From Bacteroidaceae bacterium (GTDB lineage Bacteria; Bacteroidota; Bacteroidia; Bacteroidales; Bacteroidaceae): 11,127 nt of DNA. The DNA is taken from contig CAAGNV010000097.1 in the NCBI GenBank assembly GCA_900771425.1, positions 1 through 11,127 of the forward strand, given 5' to 3'. The position numbers and the translations under genes are program-made. Positions 1 to 7,155 of the stretch are shown piece after piece. The notes under the pieces were generated by a model that was not told the origin of the DNA, did not search any database, and worked only from the letters and a program-made list of their open reading frames with translations. Positions within the stretch are counted from its first letter, which is position 1; each line of letters begins with the position of its first letter.

Positions 1-36
1 TCAATAAGCGAGAGAAATAACAAGATATGTCTTAAT

Positions 37-54
37 TAGTCATCCCTTAAAAAA
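37..54 (+). repeat. Left terminal inverted repeat of the IS
   Basis: TAGTCATCCCTTAAAAAA matches the reverse complement of the right end with two mismatches. The DNA just inside (55-116) is very AT-rich and leads into the transposase promoter. Confidence 0.85.
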
Positions 55-119
55 ATAATAAATATTTAAATATCAATAAAATAGTTAATTAATTTCTTAT
101 CTAATTCCACAGAATTTTG

Positions 120-127
120 TATCTTTG
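120..127 (+). promoter_or_regulatory. Bacteroidetes-type -7 box for the transposase
   Basis: TATCTTTG matches the Bacteroidetes -7 consensus TAnnTTTG and lies 25 nt before the ATG at 153. The -33 side is less clear: TTTC at 93-96 is the nearest candidate. The box lies inside the IS, so the element appears to carry its own promoter. Confidence 0.6.
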
Positions 128-152
128 CATAATAAAACCTTGCAGATTAGAC

Positions 153-1553
153 ATGTATAAATCACGTTCAACCAGCCGTCAGGCATCGCTTTTCTGGGAC
201 CTGGAGACCATGCTGGATCCAAGGCACCCATTGTTCAAACTTGCAAACATGGTCAACTGGCAGTGCCTTGAAGAAGCCTTTGCTCCGCTCTTCTGTGCAG
301 ACAACGGACGTCCCCCCAAGCCCATCCGGCTGATGGTGGGCCTGCTCATGCTCAAGCATCTTCGCAGCGTGTCGGACGAGCAGGTTGTTTTGCAGTTCAC
401 GGAGAATGCATACTATCAGTACTTTTGTGGAATGGAAGCATTTGGCACGGCAGCTCCGTGTGCTGCCTCCGAGCTTGTCCATTTCCGTCATCGCATCGGC
501 GAGGAGGGCGTGGAACTTATACTGAAAGAGAGCATCCGTGTCAATCTTGCCATCGAGGACCGGAAGAAGGAAGATGAGGACAAGAAGAACAGGAAAGATG
601 GCCGTGGGCGCAAGAATGACGAGGACCAGACGGCATTCATCGACTCCACCGTACAGGAGAAGAACATCACCTATCCCACGGATTCCAAACTGCTGAACAA
701 GATTATCGACTACTGCCACAAGGTAGCCAAGGCAGAAGGCACCAAGGTACGCCAGAGCTACACCCGCGAAGTCAAGGAACATAAGCTTGTCCAGCGCTTC
801 AGGGGCAAGGCACACAGCAAGAAGAAGGTTGCCAAAGCCGACCGCAAGATGCGTACCATTGCGAGAAGGCTCGTGAGGGAACTGCTCAGGGAACTGCCGG
901 CAGACAGTGGCTACCGTACTCATCTGGAACTGTGTATGAAGTTTATCAATGGCGAGCTGATAGACGGTCACAAGATATACTCACTCCATGAACCGGATGT
1001 ACTCTGCATAAGCAAGGGCAAGGAACACAAGAAGTACGAGTTTGGCAACAAGGTGTCAATCGTAAGGCTGTGGAACGGCATCATCATCGGAGCCCTTTCA
1101 TTCCGCAATGAGTACGACGGGCACACCATCGACAGGGCAAAGGAGCAGGTTGACCGCATTTACGGCCGAAAGGTGAAGTACCTGGCCGGAGACAGAGGGT
1201 ACAGAGGACAGCAGGCATCGGGAGATACGAAGATACTCATCCCTGACGTCCCGAAAGCTTCAGATTCGGACTACACGAAAGCAAAGAAGCACAAGCTATT
1301 CAGGAAGCGGGCAGGAATCGAACCCGTTATCGGGCACTGCAAGAGTGACCATCGCTTAGGACGCAACTTCTATAAGGGTCTTTTCGGAGACTCCATCAAC
1401 GTCATGCTTGCAGCCGCCGCATTTAACCTCAAGAGAGCCATGAGGGCTCTTTTGGCTCTTGTTCAAAGATGGATTTTTCAGGTCTTTGGCGAGTTTAAAG
1501 GCTTCGTTGAGAGCTCGGCAAGTCTCATATACGCATGTGCGCGAACTTTTTAA
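153..1553 (+). CDS. IS5-like DDE transposase
   Basis: This is the transposase that cuts and inserts the surrounding element. The 466-aa protein starts at the ATG at 153; a TTG further upstream at 117 is in frame but overlaps the -7 promoter box. The N-terminal third (about residues 20-135) resembles the DUF772-type DNA-binding region, with 'GRPPKPIRLMVGLLMLKHL' at 52-70. The catalytic core shows D164 in 'AFIDSTVQE', D347 in 'YLAGDRGYRG' and E390 in 'RAGIEPVIGHCK'. The last segment fits the R-(3)-E-(6)-K signature of the IS4/IS5 superfamily (R386, E390, K397), with F383 in place of the usual Tyr. A highly charged Lys/Glu/Asp linker lies at 137-158. The frame is intact with a complete DDE triad, so the enzyme is likely functional. 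IS1182 is a related alternative family. Confidence 0.9.
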   Translation: MYKSRSTSRQASLFWDLETMLDPRHPLFKLANMVNWQCLEEAFAPLFCADNGRPPKPIRLMVGLLMLKHLRSVSDEQVVLQFTENAYYQYFCGMEAFGTAAPCAASELVHFRHRIGEEGVELILKESIRVNLAIEDRKKEDEDKKNRKDGRGRKNDEDQTAFIDSTVQEKNITYPTDSKLLNKIIDYCHKVAKAEGTKVRQSYTREVKEHKLVQRFRGKAHSKKKVAKADRKMRTIARRLVRELLRELPADSGYRTHLELCMKFINGELIDGHKIYSLHEPDVLCISKGKEHKKYEFGNKVSIVRLWNGIIIGALSFRNEYDGHTIDRAKEQVDRIYGRKVKYLAGDRGYRGQQASGDTKILIPDVPKASDSDYTKAKKHKLFRKRAGIEPVIGHCKSDHRLGRNFYKGLFGDSINVMLAAAAFNLKRAMRALLALVQRWIFQVFGEFKGFVESSASLIYACARTF

Positions 1554-1563
1554 GGGACGACTA
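1546..1563 (-). repeat. Right terminal inverted repeat of the IS
   Basis: Read on the minus strand this is TAGTCGTCCCTTAAAAAG, the partner of 37-54. The transposase stop codon TAA (1551-1553) lies inside this repeat, so the gene runs to the very end of the element. Confidence 0.85.
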
Positions 1564-1576
1564 GGTATCAATATGA

Positions 1577-1626
1577 CAACAAGGCGCAGGACTTCGTCGG
1601 AAGTCACCTGCGCCTTGTTGCTTTTT
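1577..1626 (+). terminator. Strong hairpin terminator just outside the IS
   Basis: A perfect 14-bp stem (CAACAAGGCGCAGG at 1577-1590 with its complement at 1607-1620) is extended by an inner 5-bp stem (ACTTC/GAAGT, 1591-1595 and 1600-1604) with a GTCG loop and a 2-nt bulge. On the plus strand it is followed by CTTTTT (1621-1626), a classic rho-independent layout. On the minus strand the bases after the stem are not T-rich, but the hairpin begins only 30 nt after the dipeptidase stop codon and may also terminate that operon. It lies 14 bp outside the IS right end, so it probably predates the insertion. Confidence 0.8.
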
Positions 1627-1649
1627 ACTGCATGACAGAAAGTTATGTG

Positions 1650-2354
1650 TCAGCGTATTGGCTTGCGGTGTTCGGCCTTGATTTGGTTGCGTGTCTTGAG
1701 GTTGAAATGCCACCATTCGGTCTTGAGCACCTTGAATCCACCGACGGCGAGTACTTCGCGCAGCAGTTGGCGGTTGTTGACGGCTTCCTGCGTGATGACC
1801 TTGCGGCGGAGCATCTCTGCCTCGAACTCGGGATGTGCGGCACGTCCCATGTAATCCACCTTCGTACCCATAGGTATGGTGTCGCCGCCTTCTTCGCAGA
1901 TGCTGACATCGACGGCAAAGCCGTAATTGTGGAGTCCTCCTCCGTTGGCTGGGTTGCTCACGTAGATGCTTTTCTTCGTGCCTTTCACTACGTTCCACAT
2001 CTTCTGCTGAACGGACATTGGGCGCGAAGCGTCGAATATGATGAGCGACAGGTCGGGCCGACGGCGCTTGAGTTCAGCCTGTGCCGCCTTGAGTGCCTGT
2101 GCTGCATCGGCATTGAGGTATGCGCGTGTGAGGTCGGTATATAGTACTTTACCCGTGAAGTTGTCGGGACGGGCATACATGAGGCTGACCTTGATTGAGG
2201 GGTCAACGTCGTGTATGTCAACATATCCTTGCTCTGCTATTTTTTGTTCGGTAGGGGTAAGTCTGTTGGCGGTGACATCCTTTTTGACTTGTGCCGTGCT
2301 GTGGATTGATGATATGGCAAGCAGGATGCTGCCGATGATGATTCTATTCTTCAT
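1650..2354 (-). CDS. Exported VanX/DdpX-type D-Ala-D-Ala dipeptidase (M15D)
   Basis: This is a zinc-dependent D-alanyl-D-alanine dipeptidase of peptidase family M15D, predicted to act in the periplasm on D-Ala-D-Ala-type substrates. The 234-aa product starts with a hydrophobic signal segment (residues 4-20, probable cleavage after 'STA', residue 21) and has no lipobox Cys. The family motifs are complete: R111 in 'DASRP', the zinc ligands H142 and D149 in 'LHNYGFAVDV', and E213-x-x-H216 in 'TEWWHF', giving the catalytic Glu and third ligand. The start ATG lies inside the end of pdxB, an 11-nt overlap that points to translational coupling. In Gram-negative bacteria without vanHA genes such enzymes are usually thought to recycle peptidoglycan peptides rather than give vancomycin resistance. 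No van regulatory or ligase genes are nearby, so I infer recycling. It is the last gene of the operon. Confidence 0.85.
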   Translation of the reverse strand: MKNRIIIGSILLAISSIHSTAQVKKDVTANRLTPTEQKIAEQGYVDIHDVDPSIKVSLMYARPDNFTGKVLYTDLTRAYLNADAAQALKAAQAELKRRRPDLSLIIFDASRPMSVQQKMWNVVKGTKKSIYVSNPANGGGLHNYGFAVDVSICEEGGDTIPMGTKVDYMGRAAHPEFEAEMLRRKVITQEAVNNRQLLREVLAVGGFKVLKTEWWHFNLKTRNQIKAEHRKPIR

Positions 2355-3411
2355 GTTCTATGCGTCTGGGGTAATTACCACGGAAATCCTCGAATCCATC
2401 GATGTTTTCCTTCAACCGTCGGCTGTCGTCGGCCAGTGTCTGAGGGGTGAGGTATGGTGCGGAAGGCAGTGGTATGTCGAAGGTGGCTTCGGCGTATTTA
2501 TTATATAAAGGTGTGGCGGGCTTGGTGGTGTCGAGCAGGAACTGACGCACGGCACCGAGTGACATGAGTGTGGCATTGCGCTTGCCGTTTGCCGAATAGC
2601 CTGCGACGTGTGGTGTGGCGATGGCGGCCGACGTGAGCAGTTCGGGGTCTATGCGTGGTTCGCCTTCCCATGTGTCGATGACGGCATGGGCTACGGTGCC
2701 GTCGGCCAGTGCCTTTTTCAGTGCTGACTCATCGACTACTCCGCCGCGGCTGGCATTGATGATGACGGTTCCGGGCGTCAGTCGGCTGAAGAAGTCTGTG
2801 TCGGCAAGGTGGTACGTAGGGTATTTGCCGCTGTGTGTGAGTGGGGTGTGGAAGGTGATGATGTCAGCACTGCTGCATATCTCGGCAAGCGAGGCGAAGC
2901 GGCAGACGTGTGAGTTGCCGAGGTCGGCGGCGGCAGTGTCGATGATGTCGGCGGCGGTGATGCCTTCTTCTTCCAGCGGCGGGTCGCTCATCAGTACGTT
3001 GAAACCGGCTTTGACGGCTGCCCTGGCAATGAGCGAACCTACGTGTCCCACGCCTACTATGCCGATGGTCGTGCCTTCGGACTTGATGCCCAGGAGTGCT
3101 ATTGCGTTGGTTACGTACTGGCAGACTGAACGGGCGTTGCAGCCGGGGCAGTTGGTCCAGCGTATGCCTGCCTGGCGGCAGTAGTCAGTGTCGATGTGGT
3201 CGTAGCCGATGGTGGCGGTGACGATGAACTTGACGGCTGACCCTTCCAGCAACTGGCGGTTGCACTTGGTGCGTGTCCTGACGACGAGGATGTCGGCATC
3301 GCGCACGTCGGATGCGGTGATGGCTGAACCGGGCAGGTAGAGGGCTTCGTCTACGAGTTTTTCGATCTGTCCCTGTATGAACGGTATCTTGTTGTCGATG
3401 ATTGCTTTCAT
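2344..3411 (-). CDS. pdxB: Erythronate-4-phosphate dehydrogenase
   Basis: This cytosolic NAD-dependent D-2-hydroxyacid dehydrogenase oxidises 4-phospho-D-erythronate in the deoxyxylulose-5-phosphate-dependent pathway to pyridoxal phosphate (vitamin B6). The product is 355 aa. The Rossmann dinucleotide-binding loop is 'GIVGVGHVGS' (117-126) with D143 at the end of the following strand, as expected for NAD. The catalytic residues of the family are visible: R222 in 'NASRGGVVDE', E251 in 'WEGEP' and H268 in 'ATPHVAGYS'. The N-terminal 'IIDNKIPFIQG' is typical of PdxB rather than of SerA or LdhA. I chose the ATG at 3411; a TTG 12 codons upstream adds a segment unlike the family. The gene follows the FKBP gene by 39 nt and overlaps the dipeptidase gene. 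A related 2-hydroxyacid dehydrogenase is the only realistic alternative. Confidence 0.88.
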   Translation of the reverse strand: MKAIIDNKIPFIQGQIEKLVDEALYLPGSAITASDVRDADILVVRTRTKCNRQLLEGSAVKFIVTATIGYDHIDTDYCRQAGIRWTNCPGCNARSVCQYVTNAIALLGIKSEGTTIGIVGVGHVGSLIARAAVKAGFNVLMSDPPLEEEGITAADIIDTAAADLGNSHVCRFASLAEICSSADIITFHTPLTHSGKYPTYHLADTDFFSRLTPGTVIINASRGGVVDESALKKALADGTVAHAVIDTWEGEPRIDPELLTSAAIATPHVAGYSANGKRNATLMSLGAVRQFLLDTTKPATPLYNKYAEATFDIPLPSAPYLTPQTLADDSRRLKENIDGFEDFRGNYPRRIEHEE

Positions 3412-3450
3412 TGAATAAGTGTGGGTTCTAAAAAAATAAGCCGGCAACGA

Positions 3451-4065
3451 TTAGTGCCAGCTTGTATCTGTGTCGATGCCGAATCGGTAGATTTGGGCGA
3501 GTTGTAGTTCGAATACCAATGCCGAGTTCTTTGGAATCTTTGCGTTGTCGGCATCTTTGTATGCGAGGTACGATGGTATATAGACTGTCCAGCGGTCACC
3601 TTCCTTCATGTTGAGCAGTGCCGTGGTGAAGCCTATGATGAATCCTCCGGTGCGGTTGATGATTGGCACGTCGGTGAGTTCGTTGAGTTGTGTGCCGCTG
3701 TAGCTCTTGTCGAAGTTGTAGCCCTGTGGGTATGAGGCTGTAGGTATGAGTCGGCCCGAGTAGTGTACGCGTACCGAGTCGTTGAACAACGGCGAGTATG
3801 TTCCGTTTCCGTCTTTCTGCTTGTGTACGTAAACGAAGTAGTTGTTGTTGCCTTCGTACCAACTGGTGCTGTCGCCCAGTGTGTATGCCTTGAGTTTCAT
3901 CCATTTGCCGTCGGCGTTGAGTGCCGCTGTGCGGGCGATGGAGTCGATGTAGGCTTCGTTGCGCGCATCCCAGTTGTCGAACTCGTCCACTTCGCCTTTT
4001 TCGCTGCATGAGGCGAGAAGGGCGAGTGCCGAGATCACTAATGCTGTGAATAGTTTATGGTTCAT
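3451..4065 (-). CDS. FKBP-type peptidyl-prolyl isomerase lipoprotein
   Basis: This is predicted to be an envelope-anchored prolyl cis/trans isomerase that helps fold exported proteins. The 204-aa product starts with a lipoprotein signal peptide: a hydrophobic stretch at 5-17 and lipobox 'LLASC' with C20 as the lipidated residue. Acidic residues after the Cys (SEKGEVDEFD) resemble Bacteroidetes surface-export signals, so a surface location is possible. The FKBP fold covers about 95-193, with 'DSVRVHYSGRLI' (96-107), 'YNFDKS' (116-121), 'FIIGFTTALLNMKEGDRW' (142-159), 'VYIPSYLAYKD' (161-171) and 'IPKNSALVFELQL' (177-189). The usual V-I-P-G-W is FIIGF here and AYG is AYK, so activity may be reduced. 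It begins 14 nt after the glyS stop. Similar divergent FKBP lipoproteins are common in Bacteroidales. Confidence 0.82.
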   Translation of the reverse strand: MNHKLFTALVISALALLASCSEKGEVDEFDNWDARNEAYIDSIARTAALNADGKWMKLKAYTLGDSTSWYEGNNNYFVYVHKQKDGNGTYSPLFNDSVRVHYSGRLIPTASYPQGYNFDKSYSGTQLNELTDVPIINRTGGFIIGFTTALLNMKEGDRWTVYIPSYLAYKDADNAKIPKNSALVFELQLAQIYRFGIDTDTSWH

Positions 4066-4079
4066 GTGTGGTGTGATGG

Positions 4080-5624
4080 TTACTTCAGTTTCTTCAGGAG
4101 GCTGGTGATGGTCACGTTGTCCTCGATGATGCCACGGAGTTCGCTGATGGCCACGCGCTTCTGTTCCATTGTGTCGCGGAAGCGGATGGTTACGGTGTTG
4201 TCTTCGAGCGTCTGGTGGTCAACGGTCACGCAGTATGGTGTACCGATGGCGTCCTGACGGCGGTAGCGCTTGCCGATGGTGTCTTTCTCTTCGTACTGGC
4301 AGTTGAAGTGGAACTTGAGGTCGTCGATGATTTCGCGTGCCTTCTCTGGGAGTCCGTCTTTCTTGGTGAGTGGGAACACTGCGAGCTTGATTGGTGCGAT
4401 GGCTGCCGGCAGGCGGAGTACTACGCGTGTGTCGCCGCCTTCGAGTTTTTCTTCGCAGTAGCTGTGGCACATGATCGAGAGGAACATGCGGTCGACGCCG
4501 ATACTGGTCTCGATGACGTATGGTGTGTAGTTCTCGCCCTGTTCTGGGTCGAAGTACTTGATGTTCTTGCCTGAGAACTTCTCGTGCTGGCTGAGGTCGA
4601 AGTTGGTGCGTGAGTGTATGCCTTCGACTTCCTTGAATCCGAATGGCATCTTGAACTCGATGTCGGTTGCTGCGTTGGCGTAGTGGGCGAGTTTCTCGTG
4701 GTCGTGGAATCGGTAGTTCTCTGCGCCGAAGCCCAGGTTCTGGTGCCATGCCATGCGGGTCTCTTTCCACTTTGCGAACCAGTCGAGCTCGGTGCCTGGT
4801 TTGATGAAGAATTGCATCTCCATCTGTTCGAACTCGCGCATGCGGAAGATGAACTGGCGTGCTACGATTTCGTTGCGGAATGCCTTGCCTATCTGTGCTA
4901 TGCCGAACGGTATCTTCATGCGGCCGGTCTTCTGTACGTTGAGGTAGTTGACGAAGATGCCCTGTGCTGTCTCTGGGCGGAGGTAGATGGTCGATGCGCC
5001 GTCGGCGGTGCTGCCCATCTCGGTCTTGAACATGAGGTTGAACTGGCGTACTTCGGTCCAGTTGCGTGTGCCGCTGATAGGGCATACGATTTCTTCGTCG
5101 AGGATGATCTGGCGGAGTTCGTCGAGGTCCATGGCGTTCATTGCCTTTGAGTAGCGCTCGTGCAGTGCGTCGCGCTTAGCCTGCTCTTCGAGTACGCGTG
5201 GGCTGGTCTCGCGGTATTTCTGTTCGTCGAACGAGTCGCCGAAGCGTTTCTTTGCCTTGGCTACTTCCTTCTCTATCTTGTCTTCGTACTTTGCTATCTG
5301 CTCTTCGATGAGTACGTCGGCACGGTAGCGCTTCTTTGAGTCGCGGTTGTCGATGAGTGGGTCGTTGAATGCATCGACGTGTCCCGATGCCTTCCAGATG
5401 GTTGGGTGCATGAAGATGCATGAGTCGATGCCCACGATGTTCTCGTGCATCAGTACCATCGACTGCCACCAGTACTGCTTGATGTTGTTCTTCATCTCTA
5501 CGCCGTTCTGACCGTAGTCGTAAACTGCGCCGAGTCCGTCGTATATATCACTTGATGGGAATACGAATCCGTATTCCTTGCAGTGGCTGACCACTTTCTT
5601 GAAAATGTCTTCTTGCTGTGCCAT
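4080..5624 (-). CDS. glyS: Glycyl-tRNA synthetase (alpha2 type)
   Basis: This class II synthetase charges tRNA-Gly with glycine in the cytosol. It is the single-chain homodimeric type found in Bacteroidetes, many Gram-positives, archaea and eukaryotes, rather than the alpha2beta2 type of E. coli. The product is 514 aa. The N-terminal 'VFPSSDIYDGLGAVYDYG' (21-38) and 'SGHVDAFNDPLIDNR' (80-94) are signature segments. The catalytic core shows 'LRPETAQGIFVN' (215-226), motif 2 from 'FRNE' (249-252) to 'FRMREFEQ' (260-267), and motif 3 'GVDRMFLSI' (376-384). The HGTP anticodon-binding domain occupies about 408-500, including 'KLAVFPLTKKDG'. A charged insertion at 105-160 is usual for the family. 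It has its own promoter and is the first gene of the minus-strand operon. The symbol glyQS is also used for this form. Confidence 0.96.
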   Translation of the reverse strand: MAQQEDIFKKVVSHCKEYGFVFPSSDIYDGLGAVYDYGQNGVEMKNNIKQYWWQSMVLMHENIVGIDSCIFMHPTIWKASGHVDAFNDPLIDNRDSKKRYRADVLIEEQIAKYEDKIEKEVAKAKKRFGDSFDEQKYRETSPRVLEEQAKRDALHERYSKAMNAMDLDELRQIILDEEIVCPISGTRNWTEVRQFNLMFKTEMGSTADGASTIYLRPETAQGIFVNYLNVQKTGRMKIPFGIAQIGKAFRNEIVARQFIFRMREFEQMEMQFFIKPGTELDWFAKWKETRMAWHQNLGFGAENYRFHDHEKLAHYANAATDIEFKMPFGFKEVEGIHSRTNFDLSQHEKFSGKNIKYFDPEQGENYTPYVIETSIGVDRMFLSIMCHSYCEEKLEGGDTRVVLRLPAAIAPIKLAVFPLTKKDGLPEKAREIIDDLKFHFNCQYEEKDTIGKRYRRQDAIGTPYCVTVDHQTLEDNTVTIRFRDTMEQKRVAISELRGIIEDNVTITSLLKKLK

Positions 5625-5652
5625 GTTGTCTTTTTTTATTGATTATTTGGTG

Positions 5653-5660
5653 CAAAGGTA
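5653..5660 (-). promoter_or_regulatory. -7 box of the glyS operon promoter
   Basis: On the minus strand this reads TACCTTTG, an exact match to TAnnTTTG. It lies 28 nt before the glyS ATG, giving a short, A-rich leader without an obvious Shine-Dalgarno sequence, as is normal in Bacteroidetes. TTTCG-rich DNA upstream (5661-5700) may supply the -33 contact. Confidence 0.65.
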
Positions 5661-5698
5661 CGAAATAAATACGAATAACGGATTACGAAACACGAAAA
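5660..5698. repeat. Cluster of ACGAA direct repeats between divergent promoters
   Basis: The pentamer ACGAA occurs four times, at 5660-5664, 5671-5675, 5685-5689 and 5692-5696, directly upstream of the glyS -7 box. Similar ACGAA/TTCGT stretches recur at 10938-11112. They could be protein-binding sites, or simply a low-complexity motif frequent in this genome. Confidence 0.4.
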
Positions 5699-5735
5699 AC
5701 TATCATTATTGGGTGCTCGTTTCAAGGAAAAAGTG

Positions 5736-5743
5736 TAATTTTG
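5736..5743 (+). promoter_or_regulatory. -7 box for the esterase gene
   Basis: TAATTTTG matches TAnnTTTG. A TTG at 5709-5711 lies 24 nt upstream, close to the spacing expected for a Bacteroidetes -33 element. The start codon is 85 nt downstream, so the message would carry a leader of roughly 75 nt. Confidence 0.55.
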
Positions 5744-5827
5744 CAAGCGCTGGTCACTTCATACCACATGCTGAGAGTCTCATTCAGACAACGACAGACC
5801 ATTAATCATTCATAAATCAATCAAAGT

Positions 5828-7015
5828 ATGTTAAAGAAAATCAACACCATTGCTTGGGCATTTACCATGTGCCTCATGGCGTCGGCACAGCAGTCGAACG
5901 TCAACCTTAGTCATAATCCACAGAAAGACACCGAAGGCCTGATTCCATTCAGCGCGTCACTCAATTCGCCTGAGGTCAACGACGATCATACGGTCGTGTT
6001 CCGCATCAAGGCTCCGGAGGCCAAGGACGTAAGGCTCTCGGGAGCGATGCTCACGGTGATGCACCAGCGCGGCAACCTGCCATTCACCAAGGGCGACGAC
6101 GGCATCTGGACTCTGAAGATCGGTCCGCTGCCAGTCGATATGTATCAGTATAACATCGTCATCGACGGCGTGAGCATGGCTGACCCAAACAACACCTACG
6201 CTGCATTTACCGCCATGCCACCATATAGCGAACTCATCGTACACGGCGACGGACCGCAGTGGTACGATGCCAAGCCGGTTCCACACGGTTCCGTTACGCG
6301 CCACATTTATACCAGTTCGGTCACAGGCGGCGAACGCGAGATGTACGTCTATACACCGCCGACGTTCAATCCTAAGAAGAAGTACCCAGTGCTCTACCTC
6401 ATGGGCGGTAGCGGCGAACTCCCCTCAAACTGGATGTACGACGGCCGCGTCAACTTCATCATGGACAACCTGCTGGCTGAAGGCAAGGCTACGCCGATGA
6501 TCATCGCCATCATCAACAATCAGGTAGTTCACCGCAACCACCCGAAGCATGCCGACCTCACCTTCGACGTCATGGCACGCGAACTGCGCGAAGTCATCAT
6601 ACCGTTCGTTGACAGCCATTACAACACCGTCAGCAATGCACACGGTCGCGCTCTGTCGGGACTCTCGATGGGTGGACGTCACACCATGTTCAGCGGTATG
6701 GACAAGTGTCTCGACCTCTTTGCCAACTTCGGCGTGCTCAGTGCCGGCGATGCACAGCCCGAGAAGACCATGCCTACATTCTTCAGCACCGATGACGTAA
6801 ATAGCAAGGTCGATTATCTCTTCATAGGTCAGGGAACCGAGGAAGAGGCTGGTTTCTTCAATATGCGCGTGAAGGGGCTGACCGACGCGCTCACTGCACA
6901 TGGCATCAAGCACGAATACTACAGCGGTGGACACGGAGGTCATGACTGGTCAACATGGCGTCACCTTCTTTATTTCCGCTTCCTGCCTAATCTCTTCAAG
7001 GGAAAGATGAAGTAA
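5828..7015 (+). CDS. Exported CE1-like esterase with N-terminal E-set domain
   Basis: This is an alpha/beta-hydrolase of the putative-esterase family (Pfam Esterase; CE1/feruloyl-esterase-like), probably cleaving ester links on plant or other glycans outside the cytoplasm. The 395-aa product has a signal peptide (residues 1-20, cleavage after 'MASA'). A beta-sandwich E-set domain of the type that precedes Bacteroidetes CE1 esterases occupies about 50-145 ('VVFRIKAPEAKDVRLSG', 'MYQYNIVIDGV'). The catalytic domain is about 155-390, with 'YPVLYLMGGSGE' (186-197), the nucleophile elbow 'GLSMGG' with S280, and the catalytic His H372 in 'GGHDWSTWR'. The acid is expected in 'GQGTEEEAG' (334-342), where Glu occupies the position usually held by Asp. 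No polysaccharide-utilisation genes are adjacent, so the substrate cannot be named. It is transcribed alone, divergent from glyS. Confidence 0.85.
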   Translation: MLKKINTIAWAFTMCLMASAQQSNVNLSHNPQKDTEGLIPFSASLNSPEVNDDHTVVFRIKAPEAKDVRLSGAMLTVMHQRGNLPFTKGDDGIWTLKIGPLPVDMYQYNIVIDGVSMADPNNTYAAFTAMPPYSELIVHGDGPQWYDAKPVPHGSVTRHIYTSSVTGGEREMYVYTPPTFNPKKKYPVLYLMGGSGELPSNWMYDGRVNFIMDNLLAEGKATPMIIAIINNQVVHRNHPKHADLTFDVMARELREVIIPFVDSHYNTVSNAHGRALSGLSMGGRHTMFSGMDKCLDLFANFGVLSAGDAQPEKTMPTFFSTDDVNSKVDYLFIGQGTEEEAGFFNMRVKGLTDALTAHGIKHEYYSGGHGGHDWSTWRHLLYFRFLPNLFKGKMK

Positions 7016-7023
7016 ACGAGGTC

Positions 7024-7155
7024 AGAGAGATTAAGAGATTAGAGATTAGAGTTTAGAGCTTAGAGTTGAGAGACCATCCGGATGGCTCTCTAAGCTTTAA
7101 GCTCTAAGCTACAATCTCTCTAAACCCTCCACTCTAACCTATAATCTCTAATCTC
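7024..7155 (+). repeat. Heptad-repeat inverted repeat downstream of the esterase
   Basis: The left arm is a run of AGAGNTT-type heptamers (AGAGATT, AGAGATT, AGAGTTT, AGAGCTT, AGAGTTG between 7026 and 7068). The right arm (7086-7155) carries the complementary CTCTAA-type units. They meet at the 12-bp perfect palindrome CCATCCGGATGG (7074-7085), flanked by GAGAG/CTCTC. Transcribed from either strand it could form a long imperfect hairpin. It starts right after the esterase stop and may end its transcript, although no clear T tract follows. Nothing suggests it codes for protein. Confidence 0.65.

Larger units (their letters stand above)
37..1563 (+). mobile_element. Complete IS5-family-like insertion sequence
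   Basis: The element is bounded by matching inverted ends. The left end at 37-54 reads TAGTCATCCCTTAAAAAA. The reverse complement of 1546-1563 reads TAGTCGTCCCTTAAAAAG, so 16 of 18 bases match. Between them lies one intact DDE transposase gene that fills almost the whole element. The outermost TA at each end could be a 2-bp target duplication, which would put the true tips at GTC[A/G]TCCC; I cannot separate this from TA being part of the element. Length is about 1.5 kb. The family assignment rests on the transposase catalytic pattern, which fits the IS4/IS5 superfamily; the exact ISfinder group cannot be told by eye. Nothing looks decayed, so it is probably active or recently so. Confidence 0.88.

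Noticed and set aside
168..971. 267-codon minus-strand open frame inside the transposase gene
   Set aside because: It is antisense to a gene with complete catalytic motifs, shows no family motif, and is explained by the base composition of the transposase codons.
1650..2354. Vancomycin-resistance locus because of the VanX-like gene
   Set aside because: No vanH, ligase or two-component genes are present. The gene is exported and embedded in a housekeeping operon, which fits peptidoglycan peptide recycling better.
3412..3447. Upstream TTG start for pdxB
   Set aside because: The added 12 residues do not resemble the PdxB N-terminus, and the ATG at 3411 gives the family's usual start.
4219..5085. 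288-codon minus-strand frame overlapping glyS
   Set aside because: It is rich in Arg, His and Pro, lies on the same strand in another frame of a clear glyS, and has no recognisable domain.
7024..7155. CRISPR array
   Set aside because: The repeats are contiguous heptamers without unique spacers and are mirrored rather than directly repeated throughout.
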